Assembly (NCBI GenBank): GCA_019155185.1
Contig: CM032817.1
Coordinates: 13,539,998-13,603,997, forward strand
Source: Beaufortia kweichowensis
Lineage: Eukaryota > Chordata > Actinopteri > Cypriniformes > Gastromyzontidae
Length of the DNA stretch: 64,000 nucleotides
Reading direction: 5' to 3'
The notes under the pieces are model-generated. The model was not told the origin of the DNA. It made no database searches and saw nothing but the letters and a program-made list of their open reading frames with translations. Below are positions 1 through 10,929 of the stretch, piece by piece (the first letter of the stretch is position 1; each line of letters starts with the position of its first letter). The position numbers were made by a program, and so were the translations under genes.

Positions 1-2808
1 TGATGTTGACAGCTGGTTGTCATGTGTCGGGGGGGGGGTTCGGGCTGGTGGGTCAGTTTGCAGTCAGAAATATCTGTCATGTTGACTGGTATGGCGGTCA
101 GTGTGACATAGCACACGCTTAGTCTCAGCGTGCTGTACACACCTGCTGTGGCTCAACACAAGCTGTTCAATGTGAAAGAAAAGATGATGAAGTCTGTATG
201 ATGCTGCTCTGGTTGCATCTTCTTGCATTGATACCTGTAGATAGAAGAAGATTCAAGATGAATAAATATTGAATGCTTTGTTTTTATGTAAGATATGTTG
301 ATTGTGTTAATGTTGCTTATACACCATTTACAGTATGATCTGTTCCTTACAGCAGACTTATATAAAGATGCTCAGATGTTTGTGTGAAGTGTTGCTTTAT
401 GTGATGTGTGTCAGTGTGGTTGTGAGTCAGAACAGACAATGTTACGCTTCATGCTGTTCTCTCAGTTCCAGCTTCTGACCTTGAGTGGGTTTGGAACAAT
501 GAAAGGGTTTGTCGGGGTGGATTCGTTTCTTCTGTGTTATTCTGAGAGTCTCTCCTGAAGTCATGAGGGATTTGAGAGGATGTGAGAGACGCGTGCGGTT
601 TGATTACCCGTCTGAAATTCAGAAGACCAGGGCAAGGGCATCAGTGATTCAAAACTTCAGTGAGCGAGCCCCTCGGGATCTGCGTCTGTCTCTCTCTCTC
701 TGTCTGAACCGCTGCTGCTCTCACAGGATCTGGAGCTTGTGTCTGTCTGCGCATGTATGCGTGTGTCTGGCTGCTATTATTTAATAAAGACTATTGTTTA
801 ATAGTCTTGAAATACAATTGTCACGTTGGCCATGTCCAAACAAAGCGTCTCTCATTTCTAACCTTATTCCAGATGATTCTATAAAGACTTTACTGTCTTT
901 GAATGTTAGGACGGATTTGAATTGTGCATAATAGGTATAATATAATTTTTTAACGACAATTATATTTTGTTTATCTGTCTGTATATCTAATCTGCTAATG
1001 CATATAATGCAACATGCAAGCTAACATGCATACAGTATACATCAAACGAAACACATTAACAGTAATGTTAATTCAGTATTTCAGAACGCTGGACAAAAGT
1101 CATGAATTTTCTTATTTTGCAACAATTAAATCTTGTGACTCTTAAAAATTAAGACATGTGAGAAGTGTGTTTAGTATGTCTGTCGTCTTTATTCGCTCTG
1201 TGTTTCTCCAGCACATTTTCCCTTCACACTTCACTGTTCTCACCACACACACACATTCATTAGAAATTCTGTCTGGAGCGGATGGAAAAAAATGACGGTG
1301 AATTTTCAGTCTGGCAGTCTCGCTCATCCGACCATCCGTCTCTCTTAATAATGGAGTGAGGAGAGACCCGACTCGCCATCTATATCCATTTAGCCAAATT
1401 ACCCCCAATCTCACAGTAAAACAGCACTATTCATGATTCATCAGCTAGCCAGCGGCACACACACACGCGTTCACTGAAGCCGCAGGAAACGGCACGCGAG
1501 ACGCCTCTCAAATGATGCTGCGGCCCAGACGGAAACAAACAGGCTTTTAATATAATACATGCTGGAGAGTCACAGAGAGGTTAAAGCGTTTCTCTCTCAT
1601 TTTCTATATTCTCTGTTTTTCACTCTAAATATGTTGTTTGCTATTGGCAGAGTTTTCTTAGTTTTGCTCTATGAACAACATAATTTTTTTATTTACTCAC
1701 CCACATATTGGTCCAAACCTATATTACTTGTAATGTATAAATTATTTTTGGATTAACTCAAGGGCAGTAAAGCTCTTTCTGTAATGGGTATATAAAGGGA
1801 ACGTTCTGTATAACGTCTTCATATTGTTAAAGATTTGGGTTGTAAAGTTCTTGAGGTGTGTGAAGTTTTCTTCAAGCTCACTGTGTTCCTGTGCAACAGC
1901 CAAAACACTAACCTAAATACACACGTCAGATACACACCATCAGGACGCGTGTGAATGCCGTTTGGTTGCCTTTGGGCACGACGGCATCACGCTGCCACAC
2001 CTGTCCTCATCCACCCGGCTATCTCTATGACAACTTACGTAATGCGGTCACCATGGCAACAGCTGAATCCCTAGCCTTGGCTCCTTGTGGGGACCAAAAG
2101 CAAACAAAGAGAAAGGCGATGATGCGCCCAGATAAGAAGTGATGCCTGAAAAGAACTAAGAAATTAACAAGACAAAGTGACATATAGATTCACGTGGCGT
2201 TCGCAGCAAAGTCAAAATCTCTGGGAAAGTGCGATCGCACCTTTTGTTTCGAGAGGTATTAATAGCCAAGCAGAGGCGACTGATGCTATTTCAGGTGGAG
2301 CTTTTTTAGGGGTGTGTGTTTGTATGTGTGTGTTTTTAAGCTTCTGATGTTCCTGTGTGACAGATTTGTGCTAGAGATCTTTCTGGAAGAGACGGATATT
2401 GTGTCAAAGATATGACGCCTCCTCTTTCCATAATTTCATCAGGCAGAAATGTGAATTCATTCATCTGGCATATGCCCAGTTGAATTATCTTTAAACTCTC
2501 GGCTGTCTAGTGTTTTCCAGCAGGGACAGACGTCACCTCCCCAGATCTGAGCCTTTCAAAGCAAAGAGTCTCTCCGAGTCTTTATAAAGACATTTTTACC
2601 TTTTTTGTACTCCAAAGTTTTTGAACACTAATAATAGATTCAAGGTGATAAATGCTGGATAGTAAAAATAGAAATTTCATCCTTTTGTAAACTTTTGTAA
2701 AATTAGTATAAATACTTCTAAAATTGTCATTTTGTTCTCAACTAAAAATATGACTTATGTTTCTCTTTTTCAACATTTTGACAACCACAAAAGACAAAAA
2801 ACACATGA

Positions 2809-2868
2809 CTTGGGATGAAAGCATCTGGCAAATGCCTGCTGTAAATATATAAATAAATGCAAATGTGA
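2809..2868 (+). repeat. V-SINE (HE1/DANA-type) 3' tail fragment
   Basis: The text GGGATGAAAGCATCTGGCAA followed by AAATGCCTGCTGTAAAT and an AT-rich tail resembles the conserved 3' end shared by fish V-SINEs (GATAAAAGCGTCTGCTAAAT then TAAATGTAAAT). Only the tail is recognisable and it is diverged. A second, inverted tail sits near 59449. Confidence 0.5.
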
Positions 2869-3734
2869 TACGTTCTCTCAGGTGAGCAGATCTGGTGTGT
2901 ACGTGAGTGTGATGTCTGTGAATTCAATGCTTTATATATAGAGATTTTCTCTCTTAACATTTCCAACTTATGCTGAATTATTGAAATGAGAAGAGAAGAC
3001 TTGGAAATGTTTGATAGTCTATTTTTACATCAGCTGTCTGAGTTTAACCGGTTTCCCCGGGCGAGCCGGACAGCCTGACAGTGCACAGGAATATTAGAGA
3101 GAGAGAGAACTGAACTAAATCTCTTTGTCATGTGTTGCATTGTTCTTCCTCTATATATGTTGTCATCTTTTCTGCATTTTATTCCTGACAGACACGTGCA
3201 CACAGACACGTGCACAGCGGATGACCTTTCATTGTTGTGTCTGTGTGTGTGTGTTGTCTGGTAGCGTGCGGAGGGAAATCCCTGCGTTCAGCTGCCAAAC
3301 GCTTGTTTTTCTACCCCACTAATCTCGTTGCACACGTCTTCTCGCTCGCCCTCCTTACGGCAGTGAGACAGAAACAGAGATGGGGTGCGGTTACCATGGT
3401 ACCCCGATATGAGCAAGAAACACAATGAGAGTCTTTGTGAAGACACAGATTTGATGCGCACTGTTTTAAAAACATTCAGAGATGGTGAGAGTCTGTTTTC
3501 AAAGTGAACATGAAGCAAAGTCAGCGCTGTTTATGTTTTTGTGTTGTATACCCATACATCTGTAACTTCTATAATTGTAAAAATACTAAGCACATCAATG
3601 CCACACATGGATGGCTTTGTTAAGTAATTTTCTGGGGTCTTTCTGGGGTTTGTGTGCTTATTGGTGGATTTCTGGAGGGTCAGATTTCTCTTCTGTATGA
3701 CATGGCACATTGTGTATATCAGTCAGATGTTAAT

Positions 3735-3866
3735 GTTGAAAAGTATAAATGCAGAAAGGTTTGTGTGACGGTTAGGTTTAGGAGTACTGTGAGGGTTATG
3801 CCATACAATATACAGTTTGTACAAAAAAGTCATTTTGTCTATGGAAGAGACGGCATGTTTTCATAG
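3735..3866 (+). repeat. Cyprinid interspersed repeat fragment
   Basis: The segment contains AAATGCAGAAAGGTTTGTGT, a GGTTAGGTTTAGG block and CAATATACAGTTTGTAC, then a GTCTATGGAA block. From memory this order is typical of an abundant non-coding cyprinid repeat. The first block recurs near 20178-20200 (TATAAATGCAGAAAGGTTTG), which shows directly that it is repeated. The family name is not assigned. Confidence 0.5.
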
Positions 3867-4155
3867 ATGACATCATCTGACACAAGGTTTCTGAGTAGAA
3901 GTGATAAACAGATGGCCAACACGATCACTGAGCCATCATTATCTGTACTTTTGCCTTTATGAAATATAGAAGACACATAATTCATCAATCATAGTAGATG
4001 CATATACTGTAGATGTTTTCATATGGCATGCATTTGTTCACATTCTTAACTCAAGCGTCTGCGTTTGCCGTCTCTGTCACGTTTGCCCGTCGGCTCAATC
4101 ACACAATCAGGATCTCAGCGTGATGGTGATGATGGTCTCTGTGTGCTACAGACAG

Positions 4156-4156
<1 letters not shown>

Positions 4157-4187
<31 letters not shown>
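4157..4187 (+). repeat. (GA)n microsatellite
   Basis: A run of GA dinucleotides in kcnc2 intron 1. The open frame read across it is a low-complexity artefact. Confidence 0.9.
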
Positions 4188-4189
<2 letters not shown>

Positions 4190-6137
4190 CATTTTAAAGA
4201 TGCTCTCATTTTAAAGATAGATGTGAAATTTTGATATGACGTGATGGAGTTCAGATGGCCTCTGGCTGATCTCTCAGATGTGAGACGACTGAAAGAGCAT
4301 GACATAAATTAAACAGCATCTCTTCTGGAGAGAGCGAGGAGGAGATCATTTATAATGCACTAAACAGAAAAATTCATTCCACAATTACACACACACAAAC
4401 TTAAGTGAGCTGGCAAAGAATAGTTTAAAAAATGGAAATAATATTTATGATTGTTAAAATGGAGTTTGTGAGTACTTCTACATCAATTCAAAGATTGTAT
4501 TTCAGTTGAGAAGGTGTCTTAGAAGGCAGTAAACAAGCGAGGCAGGTGACTTATTTCTACTTTGAGCCACAGACACTTTCTTTGTGTGAGTGACCTACAT
4601 AAGATCATCTGTGGTGAGTGTGGAAAGTTCCTCTGTTCCTGTGAAATGACTTTCTGCACCTGCTGAACACACACACACACACCTGTAGATGTGATTCATT
4701 AACAAAACACACACACTTTCACTCGCAGACACACACGTCTCAAGCTCAGAGCAGATTTGAAACCCATTAGTGTCTACAATATTCTCCTGCCCTTCATGTG
4801 ACATTCACGACTTTCTCTCAGTAGGGCTCACGCGCACACGTGTGATGATATTGGAGTGATGATGAATCACAGCATTATCTCACAATCAACTCGGAAACAA
4901 TACCATGATGAAATCCAAATGAATTGTGTTTGTGGTGTGTGCGTGTGATTGGACGGTGTGTATTCTTCTAATGGTGCTCAGAGGAACGGGACACGCGGCA
5001 GGGTCTTGTTGCCGTGGAGCTCGCCTGACACTGTTGCCTGGGAGACGGTGCTGTGTCTGCCTTATGTTAAGATCGGGGGGTCCTGAGAGAACCGTCCACA
5101 GGTGACCTTCATTTACAACCAAACACGTGCAGCTGAATTCACATTTACAGCTTTACGCTTTCAATAATATATCACCATTATTACGTTTCAGGCTTTCTTT
5201 TATTAGCGTCTGGACACTACAAAGATGCACTATAACACACACAAACACTTATTTTCCACAGACTTAAATAAAGCCCCAACATCAATACTGAACCTCTCAA
5301 AAAACACACACGCACGTCTCAAGAAGGAGCTCAACACCTTCAAACAGATTTCTCTGTCATTCAGGACACAGTCAGAATAACAATGTGATCTTCCACACGC
5401 TTTAATCTGTCTAACAGAACTGTCTTTATACACTAAACGGTGTCGCTCCCGGTGAGTATTTATTGATTTAAACGCCTTTCTAAAGTATTTTTATAGATCT
5501 GTTAACATTTACAAAGCTCTCTCGCTGTCTGTCGACTACTTAGAGAGCTGCCTATTAAGGGAACATGCAAAGTGAATCCACCTGTCTGTATACCTGGATG
5601 AAAAGCATTCTGGGATTGCATTAGCAGTGCATTTGTCATCATGACTATTGCTGATATTTTGCTCATTTATAACCTCCAGATAACATCTGAGCATCATGGC
5701 AACAACAGTAAAGCACACTTTGTATGATTCCTAAATATGTTCCCTATATAGTCAGCTTACTAGGTTTAAGAACAGAGCCATTGTTTTACTATTAGTGTCC
5801 AAATAAAGAAGTTTGATCTCAGCTCCGGGCTGCTTGCTTGGTTAATTGTTATAATTTAGCGTAGTAACCTCGCTGAAGACTCAAGACCCTGTGGAGATCA
5901 CTGGCAGCTGTGTTCACTGTTAAAGCCCACATTAACGTGAGGATCTTCTGAAGCCTGCGGTGGATGACAAGATCATTAGATAGCGCTTACACGTGTACCG
6001 CACGCTCGCTAGACTCAATAAAGACCCTGTTGTTGTGCGTTTGGATGTTGTTTTCATTGTCGCTTAATGGTTCGGTCCTGAGGATTTCTGCCGGTTTTGT
6101 GGTGATTATACCCCTCTAGACGACTTAAAGCCTCATT

Positions 6138-6302
6138 AAGAGAGAGAGACAGAGAGAGAGAGAGACACGGAGAGAGAGAGACACGGAGAGAGAGAGACAC
6201 GGAGAGGGAGAGACACGGAGAGAGAGAGACACGGAGAGAGAGAGAGAGAGAGAGTCTCCTTTGAGACTTTATCTGGAGGGGACGGACTGTACGAGCTGTA
6301 GT
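6138..6302 (+). repeat. (GA)n/ACGGAGAGAG tandem array plus 46-bp unique flank
   Basis: A GA-rich array with repeated ACACGGAGAGAG units runs to about 6254. It is followed by a unique stretch (6255-6302) containing ATCTGGAGGGGACGGACTGT and ACGAGCTGTAGT. The same unique stretch, in reverse orientation and with a CT array attached on the same side, occurs at 9161-9380 beyond exon 2. The two copies differ by about one indel, so this is a duplicated or mobile microsatellite-linked unit. Confidence 0.85.
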
Positions 6303-6597
6303 TTATCACGCTGACTATCATAATAATATCAGGTTATGTTATAATAGCGAGTGTGTTATGTATGAGGTGTGTTTTGATGAACGTGTGTTGACGTTTAAGG
6401 TGATATGTTGACAGACAGGGTTGAAGTGCTGTTGTGTGGGCTGAACGCCGCTGCTGTGATGTCTGACTCACTCATTTGCCGTCTTTTATTGACATTAAAT
6501 ATCACACAGAGATGACCGACCAAGACTGTGCTGCTTTATTTCATGTCCCTGACATCATCATAAGTGTTACAATAACAAATGTAGCAATACTACTCGC

Positions 6598-6858
6598 TTA
6601 AAGAGAAAACAAACATTCTGTCATCATTTATTTACCCTCGTGTGGACAGGTTATAAACCTGTATATGACTTTTTCTTCAAAAAATTGTCTTTATAAAATG
6701 GAAGTTAATGAGGCTTAATGTTGTTTGATTATCAGAATTATTTAAAGTATCTTCTTTTGTGTTCTACAGAAGAAAGAAAGTCAAACAGGTTTAAAATGAC
6801 ATGAATATTATAATTATTAGATTATAATATTATTATTTTGGGCTAAACTGTCCTTGAA
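6598..6858 (+). mobile_element. Old copy of cyprinid TTAAAGGGATAG MITE
   Basis: It begins TTAAAGAG, contains CATTCTGTCATCATTTATTT ACCCTCGTG, a CCTGTATATGACTTTTTCTTC block and a TTCTTTTGTGTTCTACAGAAG block, and ends ATTTTGGGCTAAACTGTCC. This matches, in order, the parts of a very common cyprinid element whose ends read TTAAAGGGATAGTTCACCC and GGGTGAACTGTCCC. Better copies are at 38730 and 56479. It is non-autonomous, with no ORF. Confidence 0.65.
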
Positions 6859-7515
6859 ATATATTTGTCAGTATTTGTTATTAGTTCACTAATTGAATTC
6901 ACTTCTGTGGATCTTTATTTAGAAATATACAATATATTTAAGTAATCAATAAATAAATATTTTATCAAAATATATTGTTTATATTCAGCTGAGGTTTTCT
7001 TGCTTTTTTTGTGGTATATGTGATGTTTTCTTATATGTGATGTTTACCTGTATTTGTGTAATTGTGCTATTTATTATTTGAGACACTTTAAATGCTGTTT
7101 GATGCTGTCATCCTAAATAAGATTCTTATCATTTTTGCCACCAAATATATATATATATATATAATACAAGTAATACAATCCCTAACCTATTGTTGTTTTA
7201 TTGAAACTATATTTTTGCATTTGTTGAACTATATTTTTTAAGGATAGCACTAGAAATATTGACAGATTTAACGTAACTTTCCTGAAACTGTTTGGCAAAG
7301 TTTGTGCAGATATGTATTAGACACTTTCTCTTTACTGTGTCCATGAAAATGGTTTTAGGACTCGCCAAATAAACCCAAGGACAAATGGCTATTGAATAAC
7401 AGTTTAAAGACTGAGAGCTCGCAGGCTACAAATAGATGTTAATGGATGCCAGCGCCATTCAAACTAAAGGAGAATGACCCTCTTAAATATAGAGCCGTGT
7501 GTGTAAACGCTTTCA

Positions 7516-7516
<1 letters not shown>

Positions 7517-7554
<38 letters not shown>
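7517..7554 (+). promoter_or_regulatory. (CT)n microsatellite serving as polypyrimidine tract of kcnc2 exon 2
   Basis: An almost pure CT run ends a few bases before the TTTGCAG acceptor (AG at 7561-7562) of the channel-core exon. It supplies the whole polypyrimidine tract and is an expandable simple repeat, so its length could vary between individuals. Confidence 0.7.
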
Positions 7555-7558
<4 letters not shown>

Positions 7559-7562
7559 GCAG

Positions 7563-9205
7563 TTTGTAGCGTTCGCCTCTTTGTTCTTCATCCTGGTTTC
7601 CATCACAACCTTCTGCCTGGAGACCCACGAGGCCTTCAACACCGTCATCAACAAAACGGACGGCCTTCGCAACGACAGCTTCACGGACATCAGCCAGCAG
7701 TACGAGATCGAAACGGACCCGGCTCTCACCTACGTCGAGGGAGTTTGCGTCCTCTGGTTCACCTTTGAGTTCCTGGTGCGAGTGACGTTCAGTCCGGACA
7801 AGCTGGAGTTTGTCAAGAGCGTCCTGAACATCATAGACTTTGTGGCCATTCTGCCGTTCTATCTGGAGGTGGGCTTGAGCGGACTGTCCTCCAAAGCAGC
7901 CAAAGACGTTTTGGGGTTCCTGCGCGTCGTGCGATTCGTCCGCATTTTGCGAATCTTCAAGCTGACGCGGCACTTCGTCGGCCTGCGAGTTCTGGGACAC
8001 ACCCTGCGTGCCAGCACCAACGAGTTCCTCCTGCTCATCATCTTCCTCGCCTTGGGCGTCCTCATCTTCGCCACCATGATCTACTACGCCGAGCGGATCG
8101 GGGCCAGCCCGAACGACCCTACGGCCAGCCATCACACCATGTTTAAGAACATCCCCATTGGCTTCTGGTGGGCCGTGGTCACCATGACCACCTTGGGTTA
8201 CGGAGACATGTACCCACAGACGTGGTCGGGTATGGTGGTGGGCGCGCTGTGCGCTCTGGCGGGCGTGCTGACTATAGCCATGCCGGTGCCGGTCATTGTG
8301 AATAACTTTGGCATGTATTACTCCTTAGCCATGGCCAAACAGAAGCTTCCCAAAAAGAGAAAGAAACACATCCCACAGGCTGTGCAGACCGGCTCACCGT
8401 CTTACTGCAAAACTGATCTCAGTACAGCCTGTAACAGCACGCAGGGTGATCTGTGTCTGGGCCACAGCGGAGGACTGGAGCGCCATCGCTCAGGTTAGAA
8501 TCACAACATCTTTAAAGTAAAACATTTGAAGGGTGAAGGGAAGTTTCATTCAGTCAGGATAAGCGAGGGTTTGGTGGCTTTATTCCTGTAGGGTAAGAGC
8601 TGACGGCATTGAGATATTGCTTAGAGAGATGAGTGTAGGGGAGGAACAGATCTAGCATGACATCACTGCTCGACTGTTGCCACGGAGATAAGGGTGCCAT
8701 GTATTCAAGAGCATTACAAGATTTAAGACTCGCTGCATTTTAGTCTGAAGTCATTCACAGACAACAGTAAAAACAAAGAAATGTATGTTTGAAACAAAAA
8801 TCTCTTATTGCTGGATTTATTAGTAACTGCACATAAAAATACAGATAAATGGTTTAAAATGCCCAAAAGTGGATAGTTGACAAATATATTTGGAAGCAAA
8901 ATCTATATAAATGAAAATATTATTATACTGTGTATATAGTGAAGATTTCTGTCAAACACAACTTCTGATCTAAACGCAGGTAAGCTTGATCATTATAGAT
9001 TAAATTAAATCAAATCTTGAAATATAATAGATTATTACGCTGCCAAAAACTTTTTTACATTTAAATAATATAACTACAAAGTCCAGATAATAAACAAGGT
9101 GAGAAAATGTTTTATTAAAAAAATTCATTCTTTGAAAAAGTGATTATTTCTCTCTCAGAGACTACAGCTCGTACAGTCCGTCCCCTCCAGATAAAGTCTC
9201 AAAGA

Positions 9206-9283
<78 letters not shown>

Positions 9284-9294
9284 GTCTCTCTCTG

Positions 9295-9349
<55 letters not shown>

Positions 9350-10730
9350 CTCTCTCTCTCTCACTCTCTGTCTCTCTCTCTCACGGGTACACACAGACTT
9401 TCAATGACTCATTGTATCGACCTAATTTCACTCCTATTTCAGTCCTTTGATTGACCTCTCACCTCTGTGTCCTAAATAACCAGATGTTGTTCTTCGGCAC
9501 TCGCTCACCCCTCGCACTCTTCATTTTCCAGTGTTGTCTGCCGACTGCAGCGCAGGAAGTGACATCACAATATCTCCAGAAGAGCGGATACCCATGCGGC
9601 ACTCCAGCGTGCGTGAGCAGGACCGGCGTACGGAAGGATCGTGTTTTCTGTTGGCAGCCAGCGATTACACCTGCACGGCAGACGCTGCTATTCGTAAAAC
9701 AGGTATATTCTCATCGGCCAATCACAGCCCTTCCTTCTGCTTATCTTCCTGTCCCCAAACCACATACCGCACATATCCGACATGCACTAATAACCTATGT
9801 GTCTAAACATCTCATTCTGTTCCTCAAATGTCATCTCATACATGGTTAGTTATATCAGAAATGTTTTAATCATCATGTTCATTGCCATAATCATTTTTGG
9901 ATGGAAATAGTGACAACTTTAACTGTTCAGAAAAACAGCAGTTAGACTCTATCATAAGTACAATTATTAATAACTGTAAATAGTAGTCAGTAGTTTAAAC
10001 ATTTATGACGCATCCCGGTATGAGTTTTTAACCAGTCTGATCTGATGGCACAGCAGATGTTGAGTTACACAAATGTCAAGCGAAGATAAATCTGACCTCG
10101 CTCAAGGGCATTCTGAGAATACAGTCACCCGACAGAGCCCTGTCTGTAAGGTCAAGCTCTGTCACGGCCTGGCATCTTCCCATCACAGCCAGCGTTATAG
10201 GATACAGGAAGGTCAACACACGCGTGTAACCTTCTACATACTAATATATGAAATGAAGCTTTCGTACAGTTTTCGTTGTCATTTCCATCCAGTTTGTACT
10301 TTGTTGAATCATTATTTTAATCTCATCATCATGACTAGAGCTGTTGTGGTTTAGTCTCCTGAGATTTTCCACTATATACAGTTTATTCATCAGTTTGATC
10401 TGAGAGTAATTTCTCACTTATGGAGCACACGAGTAAAACCTGTTCACAATGAAAAGACAACGAAGCGCAGACACACAACACATGTTGTCTTCTGTAATAA
10501 TCTTTTACATTCTGATCTCTGGACACTGATGTGATTGGTTCGCCTGACTCGTCCTCGCTTCTGCTCTGCTGTAATTTTGTTTTGTGTGTCTTTGTCTCTT
10601 AATCTTGCCTTCTCTCACGTCTGAAGGCTTTGAGAAAACCCGAAGCTTAAACAACGTATCAGGCCCGGCGGGTAACGCGCTGACCTCGCCCTGTTCCCCA
10701 CGCCGTTCCCCTGTCCTGTCTGTCTGCTGA
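7563..10730 (+). CDS. kcnc2: Kv3.2 (Shaw-type) voltage-gated potassium channel, last three coding exons
   Basis: Exons are 7563-8493, 9532-9702 and 10627-10730 (TGA at 10728). They have GT-AG junctions and matching phases (1 and 1). The first encodes S1 (FVAFASLFFILVS), S4 (RVVRFVRILRIFKLTRHF), the selectivity filter TLGYGDMYP and the S6 motif PVPVIVNNF. The N-terminal T1 domain lies outside the window. Assignment to Kv3.2 rather than Kv3.1/3.3/3.4 rests on YEIETDPALTYVEGV in the S1-S2 loop, on CKTDLSTACNSTQGD, and on the exon pair giving SVLSADCS then EERIPMRHSSVREQDRR and SDYTCTADAAIRK, all recalled as Kv3.2 features. The family forms fast delayed-rectifier channels of fast-spiking neurons in the plasma membrane. 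The C-terminal exon gives FEKTRSLNNVSGPAGNAL but is about ten residues shorter than the mammalian tail. The exon 3/4 join implies one extra Thr before the Gly. Confidence 0.93.
8494..9531 (+). other. kcnc2 intron 2
   Basis: Non-coding intron with a GTTAGA donor and a TTTTCCAG acceptor. Its main content is the long CT microsatellite and the inverted unique flank at 9161-9380. Nothing else is recognised. Confidence 0.85.
9161..9385 (-). repeat. Inverted copy of the 46-bp flank plus long (CT)n array
   Basis: 9161-9212 is the reverse complement of 6255-6302, apart from about one indel, and runs into about 170 bp of CT repeats with a few CTGT and TATA interruptions. Read on the minus strand, it has the same layout as the copy in intron 1: a GA array followed by the unique flank. 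The ORFs over it (poly Ser-Leu or Arg-Glu) are artefacts. Confidence 0.88.
9703..10626 (+). other. kcnc2 intron 3
   Basis: Donor GTATAT, acceptor TCTGAAG at 10620-10626. No coding or clear repeat content seen. Confidence 0.8.
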
Positions 10731-10923
10731 GGCCACGCCCACTCACGCATATTAGCCATATGTAATGTCAATGCTGTGGGCGGAGCTATGCTTTAATGCC
10801 CCGCCCTGTGAGTATACTGTAGAGATGAGTAAAGTAATGGTATAATATTATAAAATTATATTTATAAGATAATATATGAATGTGATGCTGATTTTTGTAT
10901 AGTGACCTTCTGGGACCCAGCAA

Positions 10924-10929
10924 AATAAA
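10924..10929 (+). terminator. Candidate kcnc2 polyadenylation signal (AATAAA)
   Basis: The first AATAAA after the stop codon, about 195 nt downstream. Channel mRNAs often have longer 3' UTRs and further AATAAA hexamers follow, so this may not be the main site. Confidence 0.35.

Larger units (their letters stand above)
1..7562 (+). other. kcnc2 intron 1 (3' part), no exon recognised
   Basis: All of this stretch lies upstream of the first kcnc2 exon in the window. I found no reading frame resembling the Kv T1 tetramerisation domain, so coding exon 1 must lie left of the window. Contents are AT-rich unique sequence, a V-SINE-like tail, a cyprinid MITE copy, GA microsatellites near 4157-4187 and 6138-6256, and a short TA run near 7147-7163. 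The small open frames here have no recognisable similarity or codon character. Confidence 0.7.

Noticed and set aside
7464..8135. 223-codon minus-strand frame
   Set aside because: Antisense shadow of kcnc2 exon 2, whose plus-strand reading is an unmistakable channel core.
9140..9454. 104-codon Ser/Leu-rich frame and its Arg/Glu-rich antisense
   Set aside because: Pure CT/GA repeat translation inside kcnc2 intron 2.
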